Positions 11,585 through 23,300 of a stretch of DNA of 64,000 bases are shown here, one piece after another. The translations under genes were made by a program, and so were the position numbers. The stretch is from contig NC_049983.1 in the NCBI RefSeq assembly GCF_000003815.2, positions 9,734,779 to 9,798,778 on the forward strand. The letters are read 5' to 3'. The notes under the pieces were generated by a model, which did no database searches, was not told where the DNA came from, and saw nothing but the letters and a program-made list of their open reading frames with translations. Every line of letters begins with the position of its first letter. Within the stretch, counting starts at the first letter, position 1. This DNA is from Branchiostoma floridae (Eukaryota > Chordata > Leptocardii > Amphioxiformes > Branchiostomatidae).

Positions 11585-14500
11585 ATGGCCTCCAGTATCA
11601 GTGCAGTCGGGACCATGGCTAAAGACAACACCAACATGGCATCAAGGATCACCATGAGGGACGGTATGACGGGAACCAGTTCAAATCCTGTACCTGGAAA
11701 ACCTGCTCTTAGGCCGGTCAGTTGTGATGGCAATCACTGCATCGCCCCTTACGCTGTTAGTCATCACGAAGGTGATGGCAATGGTGGAAATAGCGACGTG
11801 TCCACAGAGAATGGTGCTACGGCTTGGAATGTAGAAACAATAACCAACATAGTCCCGGGCAATGCAGATATTGAACCATACGCTTTTTCATACATTTGTC
11901 AGGACCATATCGTATCCGCCGAGACAAGTTTGGAAGTTGCGAAAGAACCGTTTCACGAAGGTGATGGCAATGGTGGAAAAAGTGACGTGTCCACAGACAA
12001 TGGTGCTACGGCTTGGAATGTAGAAACAATAACCAACATAGTCCCGGGCAATGCAGATATTGAACCATACGCATTCTCATACATGTGTCAGGGCCATATC
12101 GTATCCGTCGAGACAAGTTTGGAAGAGGCAAAAGAACCGTTTCGGAAAACAAGAACGGCTTTAATTAACATCAATGAAGTTTCAACCAAACTGGTGAGAT
12201 GTCACTCATCCAGGGTTGATGTGGACACTACTATCGCCAGGGACGACCGAAATGTCCAACGACTTCGACATCCTCCAATTTCACTTCATCCAAATCAGAT
12301 GTACGCACAAAAGGACATTGCCGAGCTAAACTTTCATACCGAAACTCCACTGCAGAAAACAAGAATGGCTTTAGACAGCAGCAATAATGTTTCAACCGAA
12401 CTGTCGGGATGTCACTCATCCAGGGTTGATGTAGACACTAACTTCGCCAGGGATGACCGTAATGTCCAACGACTTCGACATCCTCCAACTTCGCTTCATC
12501 CAAATCCGATGTACGCACAAAACGACAGTGCCAAGCTAAACGTTAATACAGAACCTCCATTGGGGTCAGCAAATAGTGGTGGCAAAAGCTTCACCAAGTC
12601 ATGTGTTGTTCAGTATCAGACCGGAGATAAAAATGGCGATGTTGAAATACCTACCGAAAGCAATTCTGCATCCGAAGACGAAGAAACATTCCACATCGTA
12701 AATCTTCATGTTGATAACATTGAACCATATGCCTTAGCTTACACCTACCATGATGACATTGAGGAATCTCCAGAAGAAATGACAACCATGGAACCCTGTC
12801 AGAAAGCTAAAACGGCTTCAAGCAGCAACGATGATGTCTCGGCCAAATTGGTTAGATGTGACTACAGGAATGACGATGACACAATGGGCTTTCCTGGGAA
12901 TGACAGTGCAAGGCATGACATTCTTCATCCACCGAGTAGACTCCAACCAAATTCGATATGCGACAGTAACACCCGGGACCCGAATCTGCTGTACCCTGCA
13001 TCAACTCTGGACTCGAATCCAACTAGTAAAGAGCAAAACAACCCGAGCTACAACTCACCGTCCCCGCAAAATGCCGAGAAGCCTAACTCGGCGTACGGGC
13101 AGAATGATCAACCAGACTTTAACAGCACTGAAAGTGAGGGCATCCTCCGAATCGATCCATATGCTATTAGATACCAGGAAGACGATGACATCAGCAGTGA
13201 CATACAAGCGCGTCACCCTGTCAGTGAAAACGGACAAACAATCGACATCGACCTTGGTGACAATGAACCAATTCAACCGTACGCTGTTGCATTCGGATGC
13301 CAAAGCGACATGCCGTCTGTTAAGAAGACAAAAGAGACTCATGAAAAAGAATCATCTAAGAAAACAACTTCAGATAGCAACACGATCTCGACCAGCTTTG
13401 CGGGATGTGACTCGCTCCAGAATGATGCTGTAGACTCAGTGTCTAAAGATGAGGGCAAGTGTCACGTTCACAATCGTCGACGTTCTCCGAATACACTCCA
13501 TGCTAATCCGATGTACGCACGGAGCGACCTCATCCCTAATCCCATGTATGCACCAAACGTTGGCCAGCAAGCAATCAGAGGTAAGATATGTCTCCATGTA
13601 TTTCATTAGCCTTTTGGTTTTAGTTATTTAGCCCTGTGGGTTTGAGTGATGTATGTAAAAAAACTCATTATGATGTAAAAAAGTGACATTTTTCTGAAAT
13701 TTTAGAGTATGATGTCCGCTTCAATTCTGTTCATCATCAGAGAGGTGACACCAGGTGATAGGCATTTTCAATACTTTTCCCAAATCAACTTGGTGTTTTG
13801 AGCTGAAGCGCTCGTTACAATGTATTTCATTTGAAATGCTGGAAGTGAATAATAGACTGGAGAGATTTCTAGCCTAGGTTTTGTTTCTTTTCTCCTCCTG
13901 AAAAAGTATTCCTTTGATTCTGTTTGCTTCCGCCTTGACGCTTTGAGATACTGTACTTGACAATAGCCACGAATTGAAAATTATTAAGAAGCTTAATAAG
14001 ATATGCTCTAAAGCTCTGTATTGTTCTTCATTTCAGCGGCTAATCAATTGTTCACAGCTGTCAAGTGATCTCCCATCTTCTCCCATCTTTTAAGACTCGG
14101 GGCATTTGGGGCCCCTTTCAGTGATACCTCTGATCAACATTGTCCAGAAGCTGTTCCAGGCAGAAGCTGTTACATGAATGAATGTCCTGCCAGTCGACTG
14201 TGTTCTTGAGACCGCTTCAGAGGGAGCTTGTCTTGGCATAGCTTGGCTGATATGTGTTTTTCTCCAAAGGGAAGAGATGTTGCTTTGCTGTAGTGGCAGC
14301 TATTGTACTTGCGGTGTCATTGACCATCTGTGGAATAGTTCTTGCGATGTTCTTGAGTACACACGGTAGTCCACTGGTAAGCTAGCTTATGTCTTTCATG
14401 CTCTTTTCTCCCCCTGGGCCCTGTTAGATGTTCCTGTAACCATTTGATACGGAGAGTCTCTTTCTGAATGAAAGTTGCACTGTAATTACCATGACAAAAA

Positions 14501-15689
14501 TGGACTTAGCCAAATTGTCTACTGCCCACGCGTAATCTTTGTCAAGGAATGAACAGAAGTTGGCGATTGCAGATCCACTTGGATTAAGAATGACTTCCAA
14601 CAACACCGATGGACTTTAAAGCTTCTTCGTGTAGCTTCAAACAAGTTATACTTGTGCATGATTGTATTTTGGCGTAGTGTGAATCTGACATGACACTTTA
14701 ACGTATATAGCAAAATAAATCCAAATGTTATTTTCAATTTTTCTATCGGTAGCATTTTTGCTTTAATTGTTGTTTTAGAATTTAGAGTCAGTCAGAGCAT
14801 CACATCAAGCACATAATTAACAACATAGTTCCCTATCTAAAGGTGGAACAAACTGTCAACACTACCTACGCAACTGGCCAGTCCGATGTGAACACTACCT
14901 ACATCCCTGGTCAGTCTAATGTGAACTCTACCTACATCCCTGGCCAGTCCGATGTGAACACTACCTACATCCCTGGCCGGTCTAATGTGAACTCTACCTA
15001 CATCCCTGGCCAGTCTGATCTGAACTCTACCTACATCCCTGGCCAGTCTAATGTGAACACTACCTACATCCCTGGTCAGTCTGATGTGAACACTACTTAC
15101 ATCCCTGGCAACCCTGCCTTCAGCAGTTCTAAGAGAACGACAACGCTTAAGCCCATTTCAATTTCCACGGTGAGTATAATCTCGGAGAGAATTTTGAATA
15201 AACGCCTCAACGTCTCAAATTAAATTGTTAGTTTTCTGCATCACTAACCCACTAATCCTTACCCAGAAAGATGTGTGCAAATCAATGGAATGACTTTGTA
15301 CTATATCTTGATCTAAGCACCCACTGAGACCACTGGTCATCAATACCAACTACTCTTACCGGTAGAAAATGGCAACAGCCCACCAACAGCCCACATATTG
15401 GTAAAAAATGGGATAGCGGGGGTGTTATCCATTTATTTTACCAATAGGAGATTCAAGAATTAACTTCTGGTGAAAGATGAGTTTTATTTTGCACCCATGC
15501 ATTAGAACACCTCTTTGTAGTTAGCACGTGTTTCCAAAATGATTATTTTCAGGACTAAAAAACATGGGATTAATAACCAATCCTATCCACAGGTAAGTTC
15601 TACCGATGGCTCATCTATAGCTGGCAATGGCCCCTTTGGGGAAGCATTGCCCACCGTGATGCCATTGTTGAAGAGAAGACGTCCAATGG
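11585..15689 (+). CDS. Single-pass membrane protein with tyrosine-motif N-terminal tail and repeat stalk, paralog 2
   Basis: Exons in phase: 11585-13580, 14270-14376, 14843-15169, 15593-15689; the 3' end is unresolved. The ATG at 11585 opens MASSISAVG. The 665-residue tail matches paralog 1 nearly throughout: IEPYAFSY, IEPYALAY, IDPYAIRY and IQPYAVAF motifs, NQMYAQ, NPMYAQN, NPMYARS and NPMYAPN sites. One internal block (PYAFSY...KEPF) is repeated, as are two HSSRVDVDT...MYAQ blocks. The TM exon reads KRCCFAVVAAIVLAVSL. The stalk has about eight 11-residue units, nearly all of the IPGQ subtype, against ten mixed units in paralog 1. Exon 4 ends MPLLKRRRPMG, keeping the basic cleavage-like site. 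Inferred topology: N-terminus cytoplasmic, stalk outside. A transposon lies four bases inside the following intron. Confidence 0.8.
14852..15115 (+). repeat. 33-bp coding repeat (stalk of paralog 2)
   Basis: Eight tandem units encode NTTYIPGQSDV-like sequence with N-x-T/S sequons. They are more uniform than the array at 7897-8230, which suggests recent homogenisation. Confidence 0.9.
15396..15446. repeat. Short hairpin in intron 3 of paralog 2
   Basis: TATTGGTAAAAAATGGGATA and its near inverse TATCCATTTATTTTACCAATA face each other around a G-rich centre. No further sign of a mobile element. Confidence 0.5.
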
Positions 15690-15693
15690 GTAA

Positions 15694-17157
15694 TTACCTC
15701 CATGAAATGTCATGGAATGGAGGTTATATTTTCTGTTATGTGTCTCTGTCTGTGTAGATGATTACTCAAGAACGGCTGGATGGATTGGTTTCATACTTGT
15801 TGTGTTGGTGGGGTGTGATGAAAGCTCGAATCGATGAGAACTTGGGAGCCGTATCTGTCGTTATAATCGATGTAATAATATCAGAAATCACCCCTATATT
15901 TGAGATATATTGGTACAGGCATCGTGCTGTATGTGTTTGTTAATGGGCTTAGCTGAGAGCAGATAGTGAGGTGACAGCTGTTTGGGGAACCCCCAGTAGT
16001 TTTATTTATGTCTGCTTAGGACTGTTTGAAATATTTGTAACAGTTGGCACAGTAGTTACCTCCATGAAATGTCATGGAGGTTACATTTCCTGTTATGTGT
16101 CTCTGTCTGTGTACAAGATTACTCAAGAACGGCTGGATGCATTGGTTTCATACTTGTTGTGTTGGTGGGCTGTGATGAAAGCTCGAATCGATGTGATTTT
16201 GGGCGCCGTATCTGTCGTTATAATCGATGTAATAATATCAGAAATCCCCCCTATATCTTCGATATATTGGAACAGGCATCGTGCTTTAAGTGTTTGTTAA
16301 CGGGCTTAGCTCCAAGCAGATAGTGAGGTGATTTGTATGACAGCTGTTTGGGGAACCCCGAGTTTTTTAATATGATAATTAGTTTTATTTATGTCTGCTT
16401 AGGATATCATGGAGATGTGAAGCGTAAGTATAATTGTAAGAAGTTGAGGTACATTTAACGGTAAGGTATGGATGTCTCACATACTGTACTGCTGATTTGA
16501 GTGACATGGTGATTAAAATGCCATTAGGTCCTCTCATCTTAGATGGGTTGGGTGTCAGAAGTTTTATGGGCGATACAGATGTTCTGATTTCGTTACGATA
16601 AGGGACAGTTGTTAGTTGTCTCTTTCGTAGCCAATGGTACTTGTTTTTTAGCAGACGGGGTTGGCGCCAAGTATTCATCTTACAGTTGATGTAGGGCTAT
16701 CAGAGGAAAGTGTGCATCTCATTTTTGTACCGTGTGAACAGCTGATGTTATGACATATTGGTGGAAAATCAAATCACCATCTGACTAAAGTTGGCCACAT
16801 CCCTTCTTCTTTCTGAGTTTCCCAACTTCCTCCCACCACACCGCTCTGAGGCACATAGTCGAACCTCAATAATGCTGACAACGTTAACCTTAGACAGTTT
16901 AAATGCCAAACATCAAGCTTAAGGAACACCACGCTACCATATGCCGTCGACCTCTTAAACGCACATTACACAATTAAGTGTCACATTTTAATAATTACTA
17001 ATCAGATGGACATCCTCTGTGTCATTAAATAAATACACCACTACTTCCCCATAACATTTATAACCATTACTCTCAAATACAACCGAATATAAACATACAT
17101 ACCATCCACAAAAAAACAATAAATATTTCATGGAGGTATGAGGTCCCCGAACTCTAG
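15694..17157 (+). mobile_element. Non-autonomous Helentron/Helitron2-like element, 1,464 bp
   Basis: The paralogous intron reads GTAA-TTTTGATCTGC (9343-). Here TTACCTCCATGAAAT...ACTCTAG lies exactly between GTAA and TTTTGATCTGC. The 5' end TACCTCCATGAAAT is inverted near the other end as ATTTCATGGAGGTA (17125-17138), followed by about 19 more bases ending CTAG. Such asymmetric repeats plus a CTAG end without target duplication are typical of Helentron-type rolling-circle elements. The first 362 bp are tandemly duplicated (15694-16055, then from 16056). No Rep/helicase is encoded. Confidence 0.75.
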
Positions 17158-17204
17158 TTTTGATCTGCTTTCTAAACAAAAGTTTGGAAGAGAGATTTAG
17201 TGTT

Positions 17205-17490
17205 TTTTCAATAAAAATAAAAATAATAATGATAATGTTTTATTACAAATTCAAGCCCATGGGGCTAATTGGAAGTGAACAAAAATCAAATACACAAAAT
17301 GAATGAATGTGGTCTAAATGCAGGTAGATAATCTAAATTCTAACATACAAATATTAAATGGTTGAATGTACATACGGTAGTAATAGAGTAGGTATTAAAC
17401 CTACGCTTCAATTGCGAGGTTTGGCTGGTTCTTTGAAGACAGTTGAAATGAAACGTCCCATATATTCTATAATAGATTGATTCGATGTCA
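17205..17490 (-). mobile_element. LINE 3'-end fragment (minus orientation)
   Basis: On the minus strand this ends ...GGCTTGAATTTGTAATAAAAC followed by an (ATT)-rich tail, the usual look of a CR1/L2-type LINE 3' end. Copy 1 of the duplication lacks it (compare 9385-9420). No coding sequence remains. Confidence 0.5.
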
Positions 17491-20386
17491 CTTGAGATGT
17501 TGTGTACCCCTCTCTCCTTTCAAAGTGTAGCGGCACCTTCAGTGGTTTTGACTGCACTTATTGTGTTTGAGTTTTAAAGACTGAAGGAGTTCTGGCAATA
17601 GAGCCGTCATCTATTTTTCTCTCGAGACGGGACGCAAGTCTCAGGACTGTCCGACTTAGGAAAACTCAATCTTAACACTCTGCACTACTTTCCGAAAACA
17701 AACCATCAATTTTTTTCCTACCTCAGCTTACTGCACTTGAGGCACCGGTGCAGCACTGCGGGGTTCGTTCACTGTGGCGCTGTTACGTTATTTTCGCCGA
17801 TTTCCTTTATTATAATTTAGATATTACGTAATACGCAAAAGTATTACTTAGAAGACAACAAAATACACAAAACTTCATTCTTTATCACTAAAATTCGTTG
17901 AGTATCTTTCGAACCCCGTAGTGCCACACCGGTGCCGCAGGTGCAATGAGATACCACCTTTTCAGACACATCCTGATTATGTCTCCGTTGTTACCCTTTA
18001 TTTCAGAGGGCTTTGCTCAGGTCGGTGTACCCGTAGTGAACGTTTATGTGGGTCCGAATCAGGAAAGCCTGGTGAGATTAACCGTGTCTGTTTCGTTTTA
18101 TGAATTTATCACATAGACCGTATTGGCTCGTTCTCATTAAATTAAAATGCCAAAAATGCTGTCGCCTGAGTTTACGCCTTGATATGGAGAAAATTATAGA
18201 CAACATCACTGGTTCCTTCATTTTTCCACAACCCTTGTAATGTTTTACAAAAGATACACCACAACATTCGTATTGGTTGATGGCTTAGAAGATTATTATA
18301 GCCACGGGTGGGATTTCACCACCTTAAAATTGGTTGTCGCCTGAAAAGAAACGAAGAATTCAAATAGTAGCCAAAAATGTAACAATTAATTTCCCAGAAT
18401 GATTGTTCGGTAGGTGAAACCAGCTACCCAGGCCCTCTGACCGATCACGAAAATAATAAGTTGCCATTTTTTGGCTATGGTTTAAAGAAGAATTTTCCTA
18501 AACAACCACGTAGTTTTCATTGAAAATAAAGCCGATTTATTTTTCGACCAAAAAAAATGCATTTTTTTTTACATTTCAATGAGAACGAGTGTATTACGTT
18601 CTACACGTACCACTCCACATATATATGTATATGTCATATTTCATGCGAATGATTTACAGTGCGGAAAATTAATATTGTTTGTCAAATATTTTCTATACAG
18701 TCTAACAATTCTATGAACACGAGTTCGTGATATGAACTCTCCACAAGATCATTTATCACGAGCCCCTTCTTAAGAGAAACACTAATTTCAAGAACAATAT
18801 ATTTGTTGACAAGATTTCTGTTCTTATAAACGGATAATATGCTACTGCATAGAATATGTTACATTTGGCATGTGATCACCAACTGTCAACGGCGAACTTT
18901 GATTATTATAATAATTATGAAATCCAGGAGAAATATTTACGGTTCTCATTTCAATCATTTTCAGTTTCAACAATTGAGAAATCTACTCTCAACCTCTGGC
19001 AAAGTTGTTGACAACAGAAGAGTGGAAGTGTCTGATGACAATGAGGTAAATGTATTTGTAACTGAGAAGGTCAACCCTTGAATTCAATCCCTTTGCTTCG
19101 AATAGGAGATTAGAATATTCCAACCCAGGATACCATAATCAATATTCCGATCACGTCTGTTCAACAAGAAATCCGAACGCCAACGTTCCCTCATGTAAAG
19201 GACAAAAGGAAGATTGATCGTCTGAGACTTTCCTTTCACTCAGACGTTTGGTTTATACTTCAAACATGCTTGAAAAGACTCCAGTCGTAGAAGAGAACTG
19301 TTGTGAAGTGAGTGTATGTGTATTTGTATGTGTATGTGTATGTGACAAAAGTACATAAAGACTTTGATCATATATTTCATGGAGATATGAGGTCTCCGGA
19401 ATCTAGCCTGACTGAAATCGCGCTCCTAGCGGCCGGTCCTATAGTATTGTCGCCGCTCTCGGGGAGGGGGTCATTAACCCCAGCCAGCAAGAGATTACAC
19501 AGGCTATCCGGAATCCTGCATTGTATGGATTTCTGCATTGTATGGATTCAAAGGGGTCACGAGGGCTTGGTATTGTTCATCATATTTTCTTCTAATCATC
19601 AGTATTGTTTGCTATCTTTGGAAGTGCCTTTGGAACTGTTTTGGATCGATTTGATGACATTGTTTGTAGTGATATGAATGTGGACTAAAACTTCGTAATG
19701 ACATACATTGTTGTAAAACATGGACTACTTTACATGACCTTAATACAATGTACGGAGCACAGTACAATGTACAATGTACGGAGCACAGATATTGACGAAG
19801 CACGTATAGTTTTCTGGGCTTTCTTGTAAAATAAGGCAGAATACAAAGCTGCGATTCACTTCATGATCATGACGAACTTCATTTTACATGTACCCTAAAT
19901 GCACATTGTGGAAAATAAACATTAATCAACGTAAAACTAATTTGTTAACATCTCTGTCTGACTTCTGGATTAACATCAATCTGATGGCCTGGTATCTTAA
20001 TTAGCATGCAGCAAGCATGAACTATCTATTTAGATCACCGTTAGTGTTTATGTTGCCTTCAAGATAGTAAAGACAAACCATTAACACAAACAAGGTTTAT
20101 TAGATTGGACAAAGTAATGCAAAATAGGTGAGATGTTTGTTTCCTTGCCTGCACTATTCTTATTACAGAGCTTAAAGCACACCAGTAAGAGCTACACTGA
20201 ATTCTCAGAGTGAGTCATATACACTACATCACTATTAAAAAATGCTAAGGAATGACGCTTCAAATGTCCGCTTTAAGATCCTATGCTTAAGTTTCTGGCG
20301 TACGGTCACTTTACGATCAATGCAAAGAAACAAGATTCATACTAGATGTCTAAAAAGGGGGCGGGGGAGGATGCCATTGATTATGT
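17491..20386. other. 3' flank of paralog 2 and intergenic DNA
   Basis: A phase-compatible exon-like frame after TTATTTCAG at 18007-18071 (EGFAQVGVPVV...) could continue paralog 2, but has no clear match in copy 1. 18888-19330 matches the end of copy 1. 19376-19414 looks like the 3' end of the element family seen at 15694-17157. 19748-19790 holds a short duplicated ACAATGTACGGAGCACAG. No other gene seen. Confidence 0.45.
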
Positions 20387-23300
20387 CTATGTGTCTGCTA
20401 AGTCTCCTTGGTCAAAGTATCTGCAGAAAGAGAAAAACATTGTCTGACCAAACTGCAAAATGGCATTTACAAAGGGCATGGTTGGTCACCTGTGCCAAGT
20501 TTCATAAAATCATGCAAATGAGAGCAACTCCTCACAATCACATTGCATCAAATTAGATCCGAAATCCAATGTATAACAGACATGCTGTACTTACCTAGAT
20601 ACCAAACATATGAGAAGGTTTAAAGGAGCCAGTCTGTCATCCTCTTTACTATCCTGTAACAAAAACACAATAAAGATAGATGTGTATATGTTACATCTTT
20701 TCATTTTGCCTTTAATAAAAAGTGCAAGGCCACTGTGACCATGGCAAATTTTCTGTAAAGTCTAATACTGAAAATTCTACTTACTATTTTTAATAGTTTA
20801 AAAACAAATTCGATTTTCCAAATCTTTATATCTATGGATCTTTAGTGCAGTCCCTTCAGTTAACTTGGTAACAGATTTTTAAGGGAGCTGTTATTCATTA
20901 TCAAAAAAGTCATTACTAGCTTTGCAAGGGCATCTTTTAGTTAAAATATATGCTAAAACATTATCAGGTATACATGTTGCTCAATCTAATTCAATGTTCA
21001 ACCTAAAGGAGTGTATGGAAGTTACTGTTATAGTAATAAGACAGTGGGGTCATGTGGCAAAACAGCAAGGTGTTAGGTCCAAAACCTAGAGGTCCTGGGT
21101 TTGAATCCGCTGATAGGGTACTGATCTTGTGACATTCGGAAAGGCACCTAAAATAAGTTTCTTCACTTCACTCAGGTGGACATGAATACCTAGCTTCAAC
21201 TAGGTATGTTCCTTGAATAAGACATTGAATGGAGGTCCCATGTTTTAGGAAAGCCACACTTCAAGCATGTTAAAGAATGTGCCACAATTCTTGAAAAGAG
21301 TCCTTCCCAGTGTGAGTGGATCAAACCTTACAGTCCAGTCTATATGACTTGAAAAGATAATAGTCATCTGCTTCCAGAAATGTTAAATCTCATAGACAAG
21401 AAAGGAACTCACGAGTGTGGCTCGTATAGCACTACAACATCTGGACAGTGTACGTAGGGAAGCAGCCGTGTCAGGGTACAGGGGCTTCTCTAAACACACC
21501 ATCAGGGCATACAACCACTGTGCCTGCGTGGGGGAGGTAGAGGAAAAATAACAAATACCATACTGTGTCTACCCATTTGTAAAGGTGCACTCTCACTGCA
21601 CTTGCATCAAGCTTGTATCACTGCAGGCTTTGAAAGATACTCAATGACATAAAGAACAGATTTTCTTACATTTTGTGTTTTTTGCTTCTAAGCCATACTT
21701 TTATGTATTACACAAAATCTAAACTATAAAAAAATCGGAGAAAATAACAAAACAGTGATGCAGTGAATAAACCCTGCAGTGCCACAAGCTTGATGCAAGT
21801 GCAGTGAGAGTTCACCTTAAGGGGTCAAAGGTCTTAGAAAGTAATTGTTCTATGTATGTTATGTTACACAATCTATAGCAGTCCTTACAAGTGACCTTTA
21901 AAGTATAATTTCAATTTGTCAAAATAAAGGATAGTCAGTAACATGGTGTGCACCATATGGCATGGCTTCTGGGACTACATTTCTACATACTAGTATTTAT
22001 TTCCTGAAACCTATCTTCATTGGTGGTATGCTGCATATGTTTTGGAATGTGTGGCATATTTTAGACTGACGGACAAGCAACACATATTACATACAGTAAG
22101 TACATTCCTATATACAGGAGACTTTTAATGAATAGCAATATTTACCTGTATTGTTGAGAATCCATGTCTCTGTAACCATGTGATGTGAAAGTCCAGAACT
22201 TGTATCACAGTCCACTGTAAGTATATTGAAAGTCATTAGAGTATTACACTTCTGGCCAGTAAGGTTTGTAGTGTGTCTTTCTGACATTTTGAAATGATAC
22301 GCTGCATACGATAAATCTAAAAAAATAAAAATCTCTATAGCCAAATTGCATGGTAAAAACACTAAAAACACTGACCAAGTTGATCTGCTGTGCTGGTAAT
22401 CAAATACTTGCAAAATTGCTGATGCAGTTCTGACAACATTGATAGGGGGCATCACTGCACCATTGCCAAAACTTACCTGGTCCATGGTTATCAGAATGTG
22501 TAAACTTGGTGGTCTGCCCTCCTGTAACAATAAAATAACAGTAATAACAGTAACAATAAAAACCAGTTAATAAGAACAGTTGAATTCAAAACACTCATCT
22601 TACTATTGGGCTAAAATACATATAGGTCCTTAATACATACATGTATGCCATGAAACTTCTTTACGCAATGAAGATACTGACAACTACATTACAAGTAAGT
22701 CAATGAAGGTAAGACATCCAGGTAATAAGACATGCCAAAAAGCAATTACTCAAGCAACTGGATATGATTTGGAAACGGTCAGACGTTCAACTNNNNNNNN
22801 NNNNNNNNNNNNNNNNNNNNNNNNNNNNNNNNNNNNNNNNNNNNNNNNNNNNNNNNNNNNNNNNNNNNNNNNNNNNNNNNNNNNNNNNNNNNTTTTCGAC
22901 CCGTACGCTAAACTGCTTTCAGTGAACAGTGAAATCTGACGAAAACTGGTGGATACCAGTTGAAACGTCTGACCGTTTCCAAAATCATATCCAGTTGCTT
23001 GAGTAATTGCTTTTTGGCATACATTACAAGTACATACGTACTCCAGAATACATTGTACAGATAGGAATCATTCTTCATGTTTTTTTTTTACATAAAATCT
23101 ATACAATGGTAAATAATGGATCACCAAGTCTATGTCTGACCTTTTAGATCTTATTTTCTAGGTAAATACAATGCAAATATATATCACCTTCTTGCTGTCT
23201 GTAGTGGCCCCCTGTCCCTCCCCTTGCCTTCCCTCCTCTCCTTCCTCTACAGACCCCTCTGGAGACACACCACAGCCCAGGCACAGCTGCTTCCACCCAC

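Larger units (their letters stand above)
10995..19330 (+). repeat. Segmental duplication, copy 2
   Basis: Direct tandem copy of 4080-10560, carrying paralog 2. Exons stay highly similar, while introns differ by clean insertions. Confidence 0.85.

Noticed and set aside
12831-13433. Alternative plus-strand frame (200 residues) inside paralog 2
   Set aside because: Lies within the conserved tail exon in another frame; the paralog 1 equivalent is interrupted.
21040-21130. Functional tRNA gene
   Set aside because: Only A- and B-box-like pieces; no closed acceptor or anticodon stems, and the sequence continues into a SINE body found elsewhere.
22703-22939. Open frame across the assembly gap
   Set aside because: It exists only because the N-run has no stops; the flanks are an inverted repeat.
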